This document shows, piece after piece, positions 1 to 9,029 of a stretch of 64,000 nucleotides of DNA. The notes beneath the pieces are model-generated. The model had not been told where the DNA came from. It ran no database searches and was given only the letters and a program-made list of their open reading frames with translations. A program made the translations under genes and the position numbers. The stretch is from Psychrobacter sp. UBA3483. Its GTDB lineage: Bacteria; Pseudomonadota; Gammaproteobacteria; Pseudomonadales; Moraxellaceae. Position 1 is the first letter of the stretch; every line of letters begins with the position of its first letter. The DNA is taken from contig NZ_DFQS01000072.1 of assembly GCF_002377905.1 (NCBI RefSeq), forward strand, positions 1 to 64,000, written 5' to 3'.

Positions 1-254
1 AAGCTCGATAATCACTTAAAAGTATTCGATCTGGTGTTCTTTTATGTCAATTATGGCTATGTGTGATGTCAGCATACTTTTTAGAACACCACCGTAAGTT
101 AAATAAAGTTAGTGCTATTATAAGTTAACCGTTTAGTCAGCATTTATTCATTGAATGCTAATAGACAGCTTCAACACGGAATGTTGAGGTACTTTAAGCA
201 AAAAAGGAGTGTGACCCATGCTTATATTCTCCGTTTTTTCAATAGGGTAGTTAG
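1..254. other. Non-coding or decayed sequence left of the guaD remnant
   Basis: No reading frame with recognisable similarity is visible. It may hold further degenerate guaD or neighbour sequence, because the remnant to its right has lost its 5' part. A purine-rich AAAAAGGAGTGTG stretch near 199-211 sits just before an ATG at 219, but that frame is short and unrecognised. Confidence 0.4.
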
Positions 255-842
255 CCTCACCTATACCCAAACCTTTATGACCGCTTTTTAATTGACGCAT
301 ACACGATTGGTAAATTAAAAAGTTCAAACCGCAAACCGATTAAGCCTGAGCAAGTCAGTAGTCAGATAGGCAGTCAGCTTACTCAATACCCGTATAACTA
401 TCAGTCAAGCTTATCATGCCAGTCTTTATTTTTAGGTAGTGGTTTGTTTGATTTATCTAAGACTTTACGTCATACCGGCGTTAGTATCGCCACTGACGTA
501 GGCGCCGGAACCAGTTTGTCGATGCTGACCACCTTATCGGAAGCTTATAAAGTGCAACAACTACAAAACAAACCGTTATCCGCGTATCAAGGCTTGTATC
601 AGATTACTTTAGGTAACGCCCAGTCGCTATTATTAGACGATAAAATCGGTAATTTTATGCCGAATAAAGAGGCGGATTTTTTGATAATAGACATGGGCGC
701 GACAGAGCTACTCGCGCGCCGAATGACGCAGACGAAAACACTCGATGAGCAGTTATTTGTGCTGATGATGCATGGCGACGATAGAGTGATTGAAGAAACC
801 ATTATCGCTGGCATCAGCCGTTATAAAAAAGGCGCGGCATAA
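255..842 (+). pseudogene. guaD: 3' remnant of guanine deaminase (guaD)
   Basis: From about base 417 the reading frame matches the C-terminal third of guanine deaminase, a zinc amidohydrolase that converts guanine to xanthine. Visible landmarks are LFLGSGLFDL, the TDVGAGTS stretch carrying the conserved metal-site Asp, DDKIGNF and KEADF. The frame is open only back to a TAG at 252-254 and has no ATG before the conserved part. The N-terminal two thirds, with the HxH zinc ligands, are missing, and the usual CPTSN-type residues before LFLGSG are shortened to CQS. A TTG at 444 could start a 132-residue product, but it would lack most of the active site. I read it as a truncated, decayed gene; bases 255-416 are open but not convincingly guaD-like. 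Confidence 0.72.
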
Positions 843-924
843 AATAAGCTGACAAATAGCCAGCTTATTTCAAGGTAAATTTTTAAACAACACTCATAAT
901 TGGCGAGTGGTTATAGGTATTATA

Positions 925-2097
925 TTACTCAGCGTAATCTAACCATACCCAACCATTCTCTAACCATTCGCTCAAATCGTCTGGGTCAATACCCTCAACA
1001 TCTTGACTGTGTAAATGCTCACCATTGGCCAAACGCATTAGCACAGCGACCGCAGCAGTATCCAAACCATCAAGGCGCTGACCATTGGCATATAGCGTCA
1101 CGCCATCATTGGTTTGGCTATACAGCAAACGATTGCTATAGTCGGCTTGTAATGTCGCGCCTTCTGATAGGGCCTGCATAAGCTCATCAGTATCTAGCGT
1201 TTCTTCTGGCACCAGCGCATCATATTGGCGCTTACTCACCACTTCAGATACTGCTTGACGAATGATATCATCGCCGCGCTCAGATTGCAGCATTTGTAGT
1301 AGCTGCTCTTTAATCGCCTCGATACTGCTGGCTGCCAATTCACCCGACGCTTGCAGCGCTTGAGGCAGTAGCATTGGTATAAATAAATCGCTGTCGTTGG
1401 TAGCGATATCAGCCAAACTGTCGATAATTTGCATCAAGTTCGGACGACGGCAACCAAAAGAAAAAGTCAGGCAATCATCTTGCGCGACGCCAAAGTGCGA
1501 TAATTTTGGCGGTACATAAAGCACATCACCCGCTTCTAATACCTCATCAAAGATTATCTCGCCCATATCATCGAACAAGCGGATCGGCTCATCGGCGACA
1601 AACTCGGTGTTTTTATCACAAAATTTGCCAAGCTGCCAACGACGATGGCCATAGCCTTGTGCTAAAAATACATCGTAATTGTCATAATGCTTGCCGACGG
1701 AGCCGCCTTTTGGCGCATAAGACACCATGATATCGTCGCGTTGCCACTGCGGAATAAAGTCAAACGCTTGCCACAATTGCCCAAGCTCAGGCGACCATTG
1801 CTCAAGGTTTTGTACCAGTACCGTCCACTGCGCTGGTAGGTTATGAAAATCGCTTTCAGCCAATGGGCTTTTTTTAAGTTGCCACTGCGCTAGGCCGTCT
1901 TGCTTAGTAGCGGCTTGGGTCAGCAGGCGCGCCAAAGCATCTTCTTCTAGCGCCAGACCCAGCATATCATCTGGCTCAAACATACCAATTAGCTGCGGTA
2001 AGCCTTGCTTAATAAGGAGCGGTTTTTTTTGCCAATATTCGCTTAAAAACTGCTCAGGCGTGATAGAGTCGGGCAAGCAAAGAGGGATTGTGGTCAT
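925..2097 (-). CDS. roxA: Ribosomal protein L16 arginine hydroxylase RoxA (YcfD-type JmjC oxygenase)
   Basis: A 390-residue cupin/JmjC 2-oxoglutarate- and Fe(II)-dependent oxygenase. E. coli YcfD/RoxA hydroxylates an arginine of ribosomal protein L16. The iron triad is visible as HYD (H137, D139) in GGSVGKHYDNYDVF and a distal His (H201) in PPKLSHFG. The N-terminal part (EYWQKKPLLIKQG) matches the family, and the C-terminal winged-helix part is present, so the length is normal. The frame stays open 14 codons upstream of the chosen ATG, but those residues are hydrophobic and absent from the family, so MTTIPL is preferred; no strong ribosome site decides it. The gene is monocistronic, with the guaD remnant converging on it. 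Confidence 0.85.
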   Translation of the reverse strand: MTTIPLCLPDSITPEQFLSEYWQKKPLLIKQGLPQLIGMFEPDDMLGLALEEDALARLLTQAATKQDGLAQWQLKKSPLAESDFHNLPAQWTVLVQNLEQWSPELGQLWQAFDFIPQWQRDDIMVSYAPKGGSVGKHYDNYDVFLAQGYGHRRWQLGKFCDKNTEFVADEPIRLFDDMGEIIFDEVLEAGDVLYVPPKLSHFGVAQDDCLTFSFGCRRPNLMQIIDSLADIATNDSDLFIPMLLPQALQASGELAASSIEAIKEQLLQMLQSERGDDIIRQAVSEVVSKRQYDALVPEETLDTDELMQALSEGATLQADYSNRLLYSQTNDGVTLYANGQRLDGLDTAAVAVLMRLANGEHLHSQDVEGIDPDDLSEWLENGWVWLDYAE

Positions 2098-2255
2098 TGA
2101 AAAATCCATATCTAAAAATGGGTATAAGAGAAATAACAAGAGATGCTTTATAGGAAAGTTTTAATGGTTTATGATTATCGCCTATCTGATAGTAATTGTT
2201 ACCGTACCAATATCAATAGCTACTACCAGAACATCCCATCAATCGTAGGAAGTTT

Positions 2256-2447
2256 ATGAGAAAATTACATTTTATCGTTATTATCGCCAGCGTATTTTTA
2301 TTACAAGCTTGTGTGCACAAGGTTGTAACCGTGCCGGCTAAAATCGCTTATAAAACTACCAAAGGCGTGGTCAAAGGTACAGTCGCGGTCGGCAAAGCCA
2401 TCATACCGGGCGATAGTGATGACGATGATAAAAAAGATAAAAAATAA
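2256..2447 (+). CDS. Small NF038104-family lipoprotein
   Basis: A 63-residue predicted lipoprotein. A basic start and hydrophobic stretch end in the lipobox LLQAC, making C19 the likely lipidated residue. The mature part is a Lys/Val-rich amphipathic segment (KVVTVPAKIAYKTTKG) and an extremely charged tail, DSDDDDKKDKK. It resembles the small NF038104-type lipoproteins common in Moraxellaceae, whose role is unknown. GTAGGAAG lies a short distance before the ATG as a ribosome site. It is divergent from roxA. The sorting residue after Cys is Val, not Asp, which favours outer-membrane localisation. Confidence 0.75.
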   Translation: MRKLHFIVIIASVFLLQACVHKVVTVPAKIAYKTTKGVVKGTVAVGKAIIPGDSDDDDKKDKK

Positions 2448-2592
2448 AACCTTACCCATTAACTAACTGTCTTTTAAGACAAGTAATAGTAGGTAAGGTT
2501 AATGTTTTTCTTAATATAAATGAATAGGCAGTCCTACTCATTTATATTTATTTCAAAATATGTCCGCTAGCTACTTCAAGCTTGATCAGAGA

Positions 2593-3984
2593 TTAAATCT
2601 TAGCAATCCAGTCTTTAATCGTGCGAGCTTGCTCAGCTGCATTACCAGTATAAGTCGCAGGCGTCAGCTCACGAAGGCGTTCTTTATCGGTATCGCTGAC
2701 GGCATTCAACTCATCACTTTCAACGAAAGTTAGCATGGCTTCACGCGTCATGGCATTGCCGCGGGTCAAAGCTTTAAGTTTCTCGTACGGGTTCTCAACG
2801 CGGTAGCGACGCATGACCGTTTGGATTGGCTCAGCCAATACTTCTTGTGCTTGATCCAAATCGTCATTTAAGCGCTGAGCGTTTAGTTCTAACTTACCAA
2901 CGCCTTTTAAACACGCATCATAGGCAATCATGCTTTGTGCCAGTCCAACACCGATATTACGCAGTACGGTAGAGTCGGACAAATCGCGCTGCATACGTGA
3001 AATCGGTAGTTTTTCACCTAAGTGAGCAAGCATCGCATTCGCCACGCCCAAGTTACCTTCTGAGTTTTCAAAATCAATGGGGTTAACCTTATGCGGCATG
3101 GTAGAAGAACCTACTTCACCGTCTTTTAGGCGCTGCTTAAAATAGCCTAAGCTAATATATTGCCAAATATCACGGTTAAAATCGATCAAGATGGTATTAA
3201 AACGTTTGACCGCATCGAACAATTCAGCGATATAGTCATGCGGCTCAATTTGCGTGGTGTACGGGTTAAAGGTTAGCGCTAGACGTTGGTCAATAAATTG
3301 CTCAGCGTGTGCTTGCCAATCAACATCAGGGTAGGCAGAGAAGTGCGCATTATAGTTACCAACCGCGCCGTTAATTTTACCGAGTAGCTCAACTTGACCG
3401 ATTTGTTTGATTTGACGGGCTAAGCGATAAGCGACGTTAGCCATCTCTTTACCAAGCGTCGTTGGGCTAGCGGTTTGACCATGCGTGCGTGACAACATTG
3501 GCTGGTCAGCATGAGTAAGCGCCAAGTCAACGATGCTATCGGTCACTTGCTGCATTTTAGCAACGACAATTTCGCGGCTGTCTTTTAGCATTAATGCATA
3601 TGATAGATTGTTGATATCTTCACTGGTACAAGCAAAGTGGATAAACTCTAAGCTATCTTCTAACTGCTGATTACCACGGAATTTGTCTTTGATAAAGTAT
3701 TCAACCGCTTTGACATCGTGATTGGTGGTCGCTTCGATATCTTTAATGGCTTGCGCGTCGTTTTCATTAAAATTATCAACGATGCTGTTTAAAAAGGCAT
3801 TGGTATCGGCATCAAACGCTGCTAATTCACCAATCGCGCTATTATCCGCCAATGACTGTAACCAGCGAATCTCGACGGTAACGCGGGCTTTAATCAAACC
3901 AAATTCCGATAGGTAAGGACGCAAGCTGTCGGCTTTAGATGCGTAACGGCCATCGATTGGGGAGAGTGCGGTAAGTAGAGTCAT
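2593..3984 (-). CDS. purB: Adenylosuccinate lyase
   Basis: PurB catalyses two beta-eliminations in purine synthesis: SAICAR to AICAR, and adenylosuccinate to AMP. The fumarase/aspartase-superfamily signature SSTMPHKVNP lies near residues 293-302, and the catalytic His region SRTHGQTASPTT near residue 168. The protein is 463 residues, the usual length of the E. coli-type enzyme (about 456). An in-frame TTG lies two codons upstream, but GAGG about nine bases before the ATG supports the start used here. It stands alone. A TATAAT box on the same strand lies about 65 bases upstream of the start. Confidence 0.96.
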   Translation of the reverse strand: MTLLTALSPIDGRYASKADSLRPYLSEFGLIKARVTVEIRWLQSLADNSAIGELAAFDADTNAFLNSIVDNFNENDAQAIKDIEATTNHDVKAVEYFIKDKFRGNQQLEDSLEFIHFACTSEDINNLSYALMLKDSREIVVAKMQQVTDSIVDLALTHADQPMLSRTHGQTASPTTLGKEMANVAYRLARQIKQIGQVELLGKINGAVGNYNAHFSAYPDVDWQAHAEQFIDQRLALTFNPYTTQIEPHDYIAELFDAVKRFNTILIDFNRDIWQYISLGYFKQRLKDGEVGSSTMPHKVNPIDFENSEGNLGVANAMLAHLGEKLPISRMQRDLSDSTVLRNIGVGLAQSMIAYDACLKGVGKLELNAQRLNDDLDQAQEVLAEPIQTVMRRYRVENPYEKLKALTRGNAMTREAMLTFVESDELNAVSDTDKERLRELTPATYTGNAAEQARTIKDWIAKI

Positions 3985-4049
3985 AAACAAGCCTCATTTA
4001 ACAGTAAATAAAATAGTAAATAACACAGTACAGAAATTTTAGTGGCACA

Positions 4050-4055
4050 ATTATA
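4050..4055 (-). promoter_or_regulatory. Putative -10 box of purB
   Basis: A perfect TATAAT read on the minus strand, about 65 bases before the purB ATG. The -35 position at standard spacing reads CCTACT, which is weak. The overlapping sequence CTGTTTATAAATAACAG (plus strand, immediately right) has perfect 5-base inverted arms and could be an operator. No transcript evidence is available. Confidence 0.4.
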
Positions 4056-4181
4056 ACCTGTTTATAAATAACAGTAGGTTAAAAAAGTAAATCTCACATT
4101 AGTAAAACAATGTTTACTTAATAAATATCTAGTGATATATTGCTGGATTAATTCAAACTCATATCAAACTAGGAACAAACA

Positions 4182-4538
4182 ATGAATAAGTTATTGGGCG
4201 TCTTATTATTAGGTTCTACTTTGTTTTTAACTGCTTGTGGGGGTGATTCAGATAGTAGTGGTTCATCTTACACTGGCTCTAATTCAGCACCTACGAATCC
4301 TAATACAAAACCTACGACCCCTCCTAAGCCTACTGTTGCCCAATGTAAATCTGAAGGTAAAAATGTATATGTGCCTAGAGAGGGCACATGTACTTTCGCA
4401 ATTCCTAATGTTAATGGTGGTAAAGAGAGCAGCTACGAATGTTCGGGTAATACTGTTACTTTAGGCTCTAAAGTCTCAGGAGGAATATCTGCTGGCAGCC
4501 TTAATTTTAATGGTTACATAGTTCAATGTGCTAAATAA
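4182..4538 (+). CDS. Small secreted lipoprotein, unknown function
   Basis: A 118-residue predicted lipoprotein with a basic start, a hydrophobic core and the lipobox LTAC (C19). It continues as GGDSDSSGSS and a Ser/Thr/Pro/Asn-rich linker to about residue 52. The small C-terminal domain has four cysteines (in QCKSEG, GTCTF, YECSG and the final VQCAK), consistent with two disulfides in the periplasm or outside. AGGAAC precedes the ATG. A strong terminator follows, so it is its own unit. I do not recognise the domain. Confidence 0.7.
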   Translation: MNKLLGVLLLGSTLFLTACGGDSDSSGSSYTGSNSAPTNPNTKPTTPPKPTVAQCKSEGKNVYVPREGTCTFAIPNVNGGKESSYECSGNTVTLGSKVSGGISAGSLNFNGYIVQCAK

Positions 4539-4575
4539 TATCTATCGGCTTAAAAAGATAAGTCGATTTATTTTT

Positions 4576-4608
4576 AAAAGCATTCACACGGGTAGTGGAT
4601 GCTTTTTT
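4576..4608 (+). terminator. Rho-independent terminator after the small lipoprotein gene
   Basis: A 10-bp stem AAAAGCATTC / GGATGCTTTT (one T-G pair) with an 11-base loop, running into a T tract. Confidence 0.8.
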
Positions 4609-4676
4609 TATATTCTAAAAGTTATAATCAGAAGCCTTCAACTCAATCAACTATAGTATTAAACCAATGATATCTT

Positions 4677-5450
4677 ATGAAAGACAAAACCTTATTTATC
4701 TCATCTGTTCTTGTTGCCTTTTTATTCGGTATTTTAAGCACCTATTTGTATATGACCAAACAGCAAATGGATCGGGTTATACAGACAAAACAACAAATCC
4801 CTATAAACATAAATAATCAAAATGGCTCTAATCAAGCAAGCAATACTTTAGTAGAGTTAGAGGATTACGCAAATAATATAGCAACAGGAAAATTATCAGC
4901 TGATCCAAACGCAAAGAGATTATCTCCTTCTATTAACGACTACTCACAGCAGCAAGCTTTAAGCATCGTTAATGATATGCCGGCTTACGTCTTAGGTCAG
5001 TATGTTGACAAATTTATGGCAAAAGGCGCTAGTGATGTTATCTCAGATAAAAGACGGTTTGCCCAGCGAGCTGTCGAAGAGCTATACAAATCAAATGACA
5101 ATCAACCCTTAGTAGGCGATGTCAAATTATCTTTAAGTCAAGTAATGCCGCCAAACTCTTTAGATACGTCAACCTTAAATAAAGATACTAAACTATTTGC
5201 GCATTTGGACACAGATGGGAAGGTACCTTCCAGCCCTTTTGTTTTTGTAAAATGGGTCAACAATCAAACAGGACAAGTGTTGTTATTTGAGAAAAAGAAT
5301 ATTATCGCCGACAGTAACCAGAATTGGGTAAGTTTTAAACCATATGATGGCTGGACGCCGGGAAGCTATGATATTCGCTTTTATCAATTTACCTCAGAGC
5401 TTCAGCCAATTGCTCAATTGACTTATAATGTTTACTTAGTAGTTGAGTAA
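4677..5450 (+). CDS. Membrane-anchored protein of unknown function
   Basis: A 257-residue protein with one N-terminal transmembrane segment (about residues 6-26, ISSVLVAFLFGILSTYLY) after a Lys-containing start, so the rest should lie in the periplasm. A Gln/Asn-rich linker follows (about 35-60). The C-terminal 110 residues look like a beta-sandwich: VKLSLSQVMP, FVFVKWVNNQTGQVLLF, GWTPGSYDIRFYQF. This resembles domains that modulate a ligand rather than a known enzyme. No catalytic motif is seen. It converges on mnmA with only about 10 bases between stops and no visible terminator. Function unknown. Confidence 0.65.
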   Translation: MKDKTLFISSVLVAFLFGILSTYLYMTKQQMDRVIQTKQQIPININNQNGSNQASNTLVELEDYANNIATGKLSADPNAKRLSPSINDYSQQQALSIVNDMPAYVLGQYVDKFMAKGASDVISDKRRFAQRAVEELYKSNDNQPLVGDVKLSLSQVMPPNSLDTSTLNKDTKLFAHLDTDGKVPSSPFVFVKWVNNQTGQVLLFEKKNIIADSNQNWVSFKPYDGWTPGSYDIRFYQFTSELQPIAQLTYNVYLVVE

Positions 5451-5460
5451 AACCTAAGAA

Positions 5461-6687
5461 TTAAAACCCACAAGGCGCATCAATAGAGGCAATTACACCG
5501 CCACCAAGACACACCTCATCGATATAAAATACTGCTGATTGACCAGGAGTAACGGCACGTTGTGGCTCATCAAATACCACACGAACCTCAGAGCCGGCAT
5601 CATTTAGCGCGTAAACACGGCAGGCCTGATCGGGCTGACGATAGCGAGATTTTGCCATACAGCGTAAACCTTCCGTGCTAAAAATATCGGCAGGCGGCAA
5701 TCCGTCAACCCAGTCAAGCTTATAAGCTTGCAGCTCATTACTCATGAGCATCGGATGCTCATGACCTTGACCGACGATCAAACGGTTTTTGTGCAAATCT
5801 TTTGCGAGTACAAACCAAGGTTCTTCTGGACGGTCTTTGACGCCGCCGATACCGATGCCGCCGCGCTGACCTAAAGTATAATACATCAAGCCATCATGCT
5901 GACCTATCACGTGACCGTCGTCGGTAACGATATCGCCTTTTTGCGCCGGCAAGTACTGTTGTAAAAAGTCTTTAAAACGGCGCTCACCAATAAAGCAGAT
6001 ACCAGTAGAGTCTTTCTTTTTAGCTGTTGCCAAGTCATGTTCTTCAGCGATTTGACGCACGACTGGTTTTTCAAGCTCACCAACGGGGAAAAGCGTTTTA
6101 GCGATTTTATCGCCGCCGACCGCATGTAAGAAGTAGCTTTGATCTTTATTGTTATCGAGTCCACACAAGAGCTGGGCGACGGTTTCGCCGTTGCTATTTT
6201 CATAGTTCAGGCTGCGGCGCGTATAGTGACCGGTGGCAATATAATCAGCACCAAGGGTCAATGCATAATCTAAAAACGCTTTAAATTTGATTTCTTTATT
6301 GCATAAAATATCTGGATTTGGGGTGCGGCCAGCTTTGTACTCAGCCAAGAAATGCTCAAACACGCGATCCCAATATTCCATCGCAAAGTTGGCGGTATGC
6401 AGCTTGATGCCGATTTTGTCACACACCGCTTGCGCGTCTGCTAGGTCATCCATCGCCGTACAATACTCGGTACCATCATCTTCTTCCCAGTTCTTCATAA
6501 ACAGACCTTCCACTTTAAAGCCTGCTTGCTGGAGTAAAACAGCCGATACGGAAGAGTCAACGCCGCCTGACATACCAACGATGACGTGCTTGCTGCTAGG
6601 ATTTTCGATATCGGCAAGCGTCAAAGGACGATGGACGCTAAAAGAATCTGAAACGGGTAGACTTGCGGTTTTTGGCGTGGCTGACAT
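5461..6687 (-). CDS. mnmA: tRNA-specific 2-thiouridylase
   Basis: MnmA makes 2-thiouridine at position 34 of tRNA-Lys, -Glu and -Gln, using ATP and sulfur delivered by TusE. Counting from the upstream TTG at 6702, the PP-loop GMSGGVDSS is at 43-51 and the two catalytic cysteines are C134 (PDILCNKEIKF) and C236 (GICFIGER). The ATG chosen here is five codons in. Compared with E. coli MnmA (about 368) it has a Ser/Thr-rich N-terminal extension of some 30 residues before the core. The genes of the sulfur relay that serves it, tusBCDE, lie about 28 kb away in this window. Confidence 0.96.
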   Translation of the reverse strand: MSATPKTASLPVSDSFSVHRPLTLADIENPSSKHVIVGMSGGVDSSVSAVLLQQAGFKVEGLFMKNWEEDDGTEYCTAMDDLADAQAVCDKIGIKLHTANFAMEYWDRVFEHFLAEYKAGRTPNPDILCNKEIKFKAFLDYALTLGADYIATGHYTRRSLNYENSNGETVAQLLCGLDNNKDQSYFLHAVGGDKIAKTLFPVGELEKPVVRQIAEEHDLATAKKKDSTGICFIGERRFKDFLQQYLPAQKGDIVTDDGHVIGQHDGLMYYTLGQRGGIGIGGVKDRPEEPWFVLAKDLHKNRLIVGQGHEHPMLMSNELQAYKLDWVDGLPPADIFSTEGLRCMAKSRYRQPDQACRVYALNDAGSEVRVVFDEPQRAVTPGQSAVFYIDEVCLGGGVIASIDAPCGF

Positions 6688-6976
6688 AGAATTGCTCAAC
6701 AATTTATACCTTATCCAAAGTGTGGAATGACGCTATTTATCAATAAAACGACTAAGAGTGATAAACTTAGGCAACTGATAAGGTCATCTCGTTTTCTGGA
6801 CGGGGTATTTTGGTCGGGGTATTGTGATAAAATAAGCGTCATATTATAACAGTTAATCGTAAGCGGTGGCGAGCTATGCAAGCTCAAGTTGCCTAAAAGC
6901 GCTTTAGAAATTTAGATAGTAGTTCTAAATTATTTCAATCACCCTTCATTCACTTAGTAATTCACTTGGAATAATA

Positions 6977-7543
6977 ATGATAAAAATTGGTCAAGGTATC
7001 GATGTCCATGCGTTTCATAATACGGGCGAGCAGCAGCAATATGTGATACTGGCTGGCGTGCCGATAGAGCATACCCATAGTTTGCTTGCGCATTCTGATG
7101 GCGATGTGGTGCTCCATGCGCTTGCTGACGCGCTGCTTGGTGCATTGGCACTTGGGGATATTGGGCAACATTTCCCAGATACCGATGCCGCGCACGCTGG
7201 TTTGGATTCGCGCGTACTACTCCGTTATGTGTATGGTAAAGTCCAAGCTGCCGGTTATACTTTAGGGAATGCTGATATTACTGTGATGTGTGAGCGCCCA
7301 AAATTGGCACCCTATAATTTGGCAATGCGTGAAAATATCGCCAGTGACTTGCAAACAGCTGTGAGTAATGTCAGCATTAAAGCCACAACGACTGAAAAAC
7401 TGGGCTTTACTGGTCGCCAAGAGGGTATTATGGCCAATGCCGTGGTATTATTGGTACCAAATATGATGATGTCTGACGACAATATGGCTAGCAATACTAT
7501 TTCTGATGTTAACGTTTCAGATGTTAATATGCCTGATGTTTAA
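6977..7543 (+). CDS. ispF: 2-C-methyl-D-erythritol 2,4-cyclodiphosphate synthase
   Basis: IspF catalyses the fifth step of the MEP isoprenoid pathway, cyclising CDP-ME 2-phosphate to MEcPP with release of CMP. The metal-site GIDVHAF (D9, H11), LAHSDGDVVLHA and the C-terminal TTEKLGFTGRQEGI are all present, ending the core near residue 161. The protein then runs on for 27 residues of a Met/Asn/Asp-rich tail with the repeated unit SDVN, absent from the roughly 157-residue family norm. GGAA lies about six bases before the ATG. No ispD lies beside it, although the pair is often adjacent or fused in other bacteria. Confidence 0.95.
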   Translation: MIKIGQGIDVHAFHNTGEQQQYVILAGVPIEHTHSLLAHSDGDVVLHALADALLGALALGDIGQHFPDTDAAHAGLDSRVLLRYVYGKVQAAGYTLGNADITVMCERPKLAPYNLAMRENIASDLQTAVSNVSIKATTTEKLGFTGRQEGIMANAVVLLVPNMMMSDDNMASNTISDVNVSDVNMPDV

Positions 7544-7670
7544 TCCCTAATGGCTTAGTAGTCAGTGATGAGGGTTGCAATAAACGGCAATCGCCCCATG
7601 TAGCAGCCACAGGCCAAATTTAGCGTGACATATCTCTTTTTGATAATAGTTTTAATAAATAGGAGCTTTT

Positions 7671-8021
7671 ATGAGTGAGCAAACCCCAAATACTGCTGCA
7701 AACGATGTTGAACAGCTGATTCGTGATCAAATCAAAGACAATAAAGTCATCCTTTATATGAAAGGCACGCCGCAGTTTCCACAGTGTGGTTTTTCTGCTA
7801 AGTCGATTGAGGTTTTGACCCAAATTGGCCGTCCGTTTGCCTATGTTAATATTCTAGAAAACCCAGAAATTCGTGCTACGTTACCGAAGATTGCTAATTG
7901 GCCAACGTTCCCGCAATTATGGATTGACGGTGAATTGATGGGTGGTTCAGACATCATTTTACAGATGTACCAATCAGGCGAGCTAAAACCTTTGGTTGAA
8001 GCCAATAGTCCTGCTGCTTAA
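7671..8021 (+). CDS. grxD: Monothiol glutaredoxin Grx4
   Basis: A 116-residue CGFS-type glutaredoxin that binds and transfers [2Fe-2S] clusters with glutathione, often working with BolA proteins. The CGFS motif is at residues 39-42 after YMKGTPQFPQ, where the Lys and Thr bind glutathione. The later WPTFPQLWI and GGSDI motifs are also present. AGGAGC sits about five bases before the ATG. A strong terminator follows, so it is a single-gene unit. Confidence 0.95.
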   Translation: MSEQTPNTAANDVEQLIRDQIKDNKVILYMKGTPQFPQCGFSAKSIEVLTQIGRPFAYVNILENPEIRATLPKIANWPTFPQLWIDGELMGGSDIILQMYQSGELKPLVEANSPAA

Positions 8022-8089
8022 TGATTAAGCGTTTTTATTGGGCAGTTAATAAGCCTCAATAAATCATTTAGAAATTGCAGCAAAGTAAA

Positions 8090-8136
8090 CCTGAATAGCC
8101 ATTCTACTTTATGAAGAAAGGCTATTCGGGTTTTTT
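8090..8136 (+). terminator. Rho-independent terminator of grxD
   Basis: Perfect 11-bp stem CCTGAATAGCC / GGCTATTCGGG (outer pairs included) with a 19-base loop, followed by six T. Confidence 0.85.
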
Positions 8137-8222
8137 ATTGTCTATGCAATTTATTGTTTTTATCGCTTTTAGCCCCATATAGTGTCCAAGATAAATATAT
8201 TTTGCCTAAAAGCGAGAGTTAT

Positions 8223-8771
8223 ATGAGTAATCACTTAGCAAACACGGAATTGCCAAACACAGAATTAACGGAGCAGCAGGAGGCGGCTGAACAAGCGGCT
8301 ATCGAAAAACGCCGCGAGTATCTAAAAAACGAATCAACCCGTTTAATCGATATGGCGGGCAGTGAGCCAAATTCTGCCCTTAAATGTATCCATCAGCTAA
8401 GCGTGGCAGGCGGTGCAACCGAGGCGACTTATATTGCTATTGAGCAGCGTATCGTCGCTGATCAAGATGCTGCCGGTGCCTATCATTTGGCATTATTGGC
8501 GCAAAATACCCCAGATTTACCCATCGATGCGCGTCAACTTATCGAGCTTGTGGTTAATAAAGGCGATAACGCTCAGCGTTTGGCACTGTTAAAAAACTTG
8601 CCGTTGCCGCCGGTTGAGATGATTAAAGAGCAAATCTTGGCCAGTAATGACGGTGATGCTATTGGGCAGATGAATGCCTATTTGCAGATTAATCCAGAAG
8701 GTTATGGCAGCCACCATATGCTGGCAAGTGGGCAGTCCGACCGTATTGTACCGCTCAGCCCTGGTAAATAA
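8223..8771 (+). CDS. Conserved-looking protein of unknown function
   Basis: 182 residues, cytoplasmic by appearance, with no signal peptide or membrane segment. The N-terminus is Glu/Gln/Ala-rich and helical (ELTEQQEAAEQAAIEKRREY), and the rest reads as mixed helices with no catalytic motif. The frame extends 23 codons further upstream through hydrophobic residues, but the ATG used here has AGCGAGAG just upstream and fits better. I do not recognise the family. It lies alone between grxD and mnmG; codon use looks like its neighbours. Confidence 0.65.
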   Translation: MSNHLANTELPNTELTEQQEAAEQAAIEKRREYLKNESTRLIDMAGSEPNSALKCIHQLSVAGGATEATYIAIEQRIVADQDAAGAYHLALLAQNTPDLPIDARQLIELVVNKGDNAQRLALLKNLPLPPVEMIKEQILASNDGDAIGQMNAYLQINPEGYGSHHMLASGQSDRIVPLSPGK

Positions 8772-8878
8772 ATCCCACCTAGGTTCATCAAGCTTCTATT
8801 GATGTGCCTTGATCGTTAATTGCAATAATAGTTAATTTGAATAGTTTTTCGTATAACGTTTTTTAAGCGGCAAAAAAT

Positions 8879-8887
8879 TGTTATAAT
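8879..8887 (+). promoter_or_regulatory. Putative extended -10 promoter of mnmG
   Basis: TGTTATAAT is a consensus extended -10 element (TG, one base, TATAAT), about 140 bases before the mnmG start. The -35 region is only T-rich (TTTTTT), as expected for extended -10 promoters. Confidence 0.45.
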
Positions 8888-9029
8888 TACCAGCTATCTA
8901 ACCTATCTTTAATGGCTCATCTGAGTCGTTATCTCTTTTTAAATTCGACTGACGTTTATTTACCGGCAGCCATGCTATTTAACCATAGCCTCTGGCTCAC
9001 GGTTGCGTTGAGAGTCAAGTGAGGCATAC

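Noticed and set aside
1..842. A functional guanine deaminase
   Set aside because: Only the C-terminal part is present; the zinc-binding N-terminal HxH region and most of the barrel are missing.
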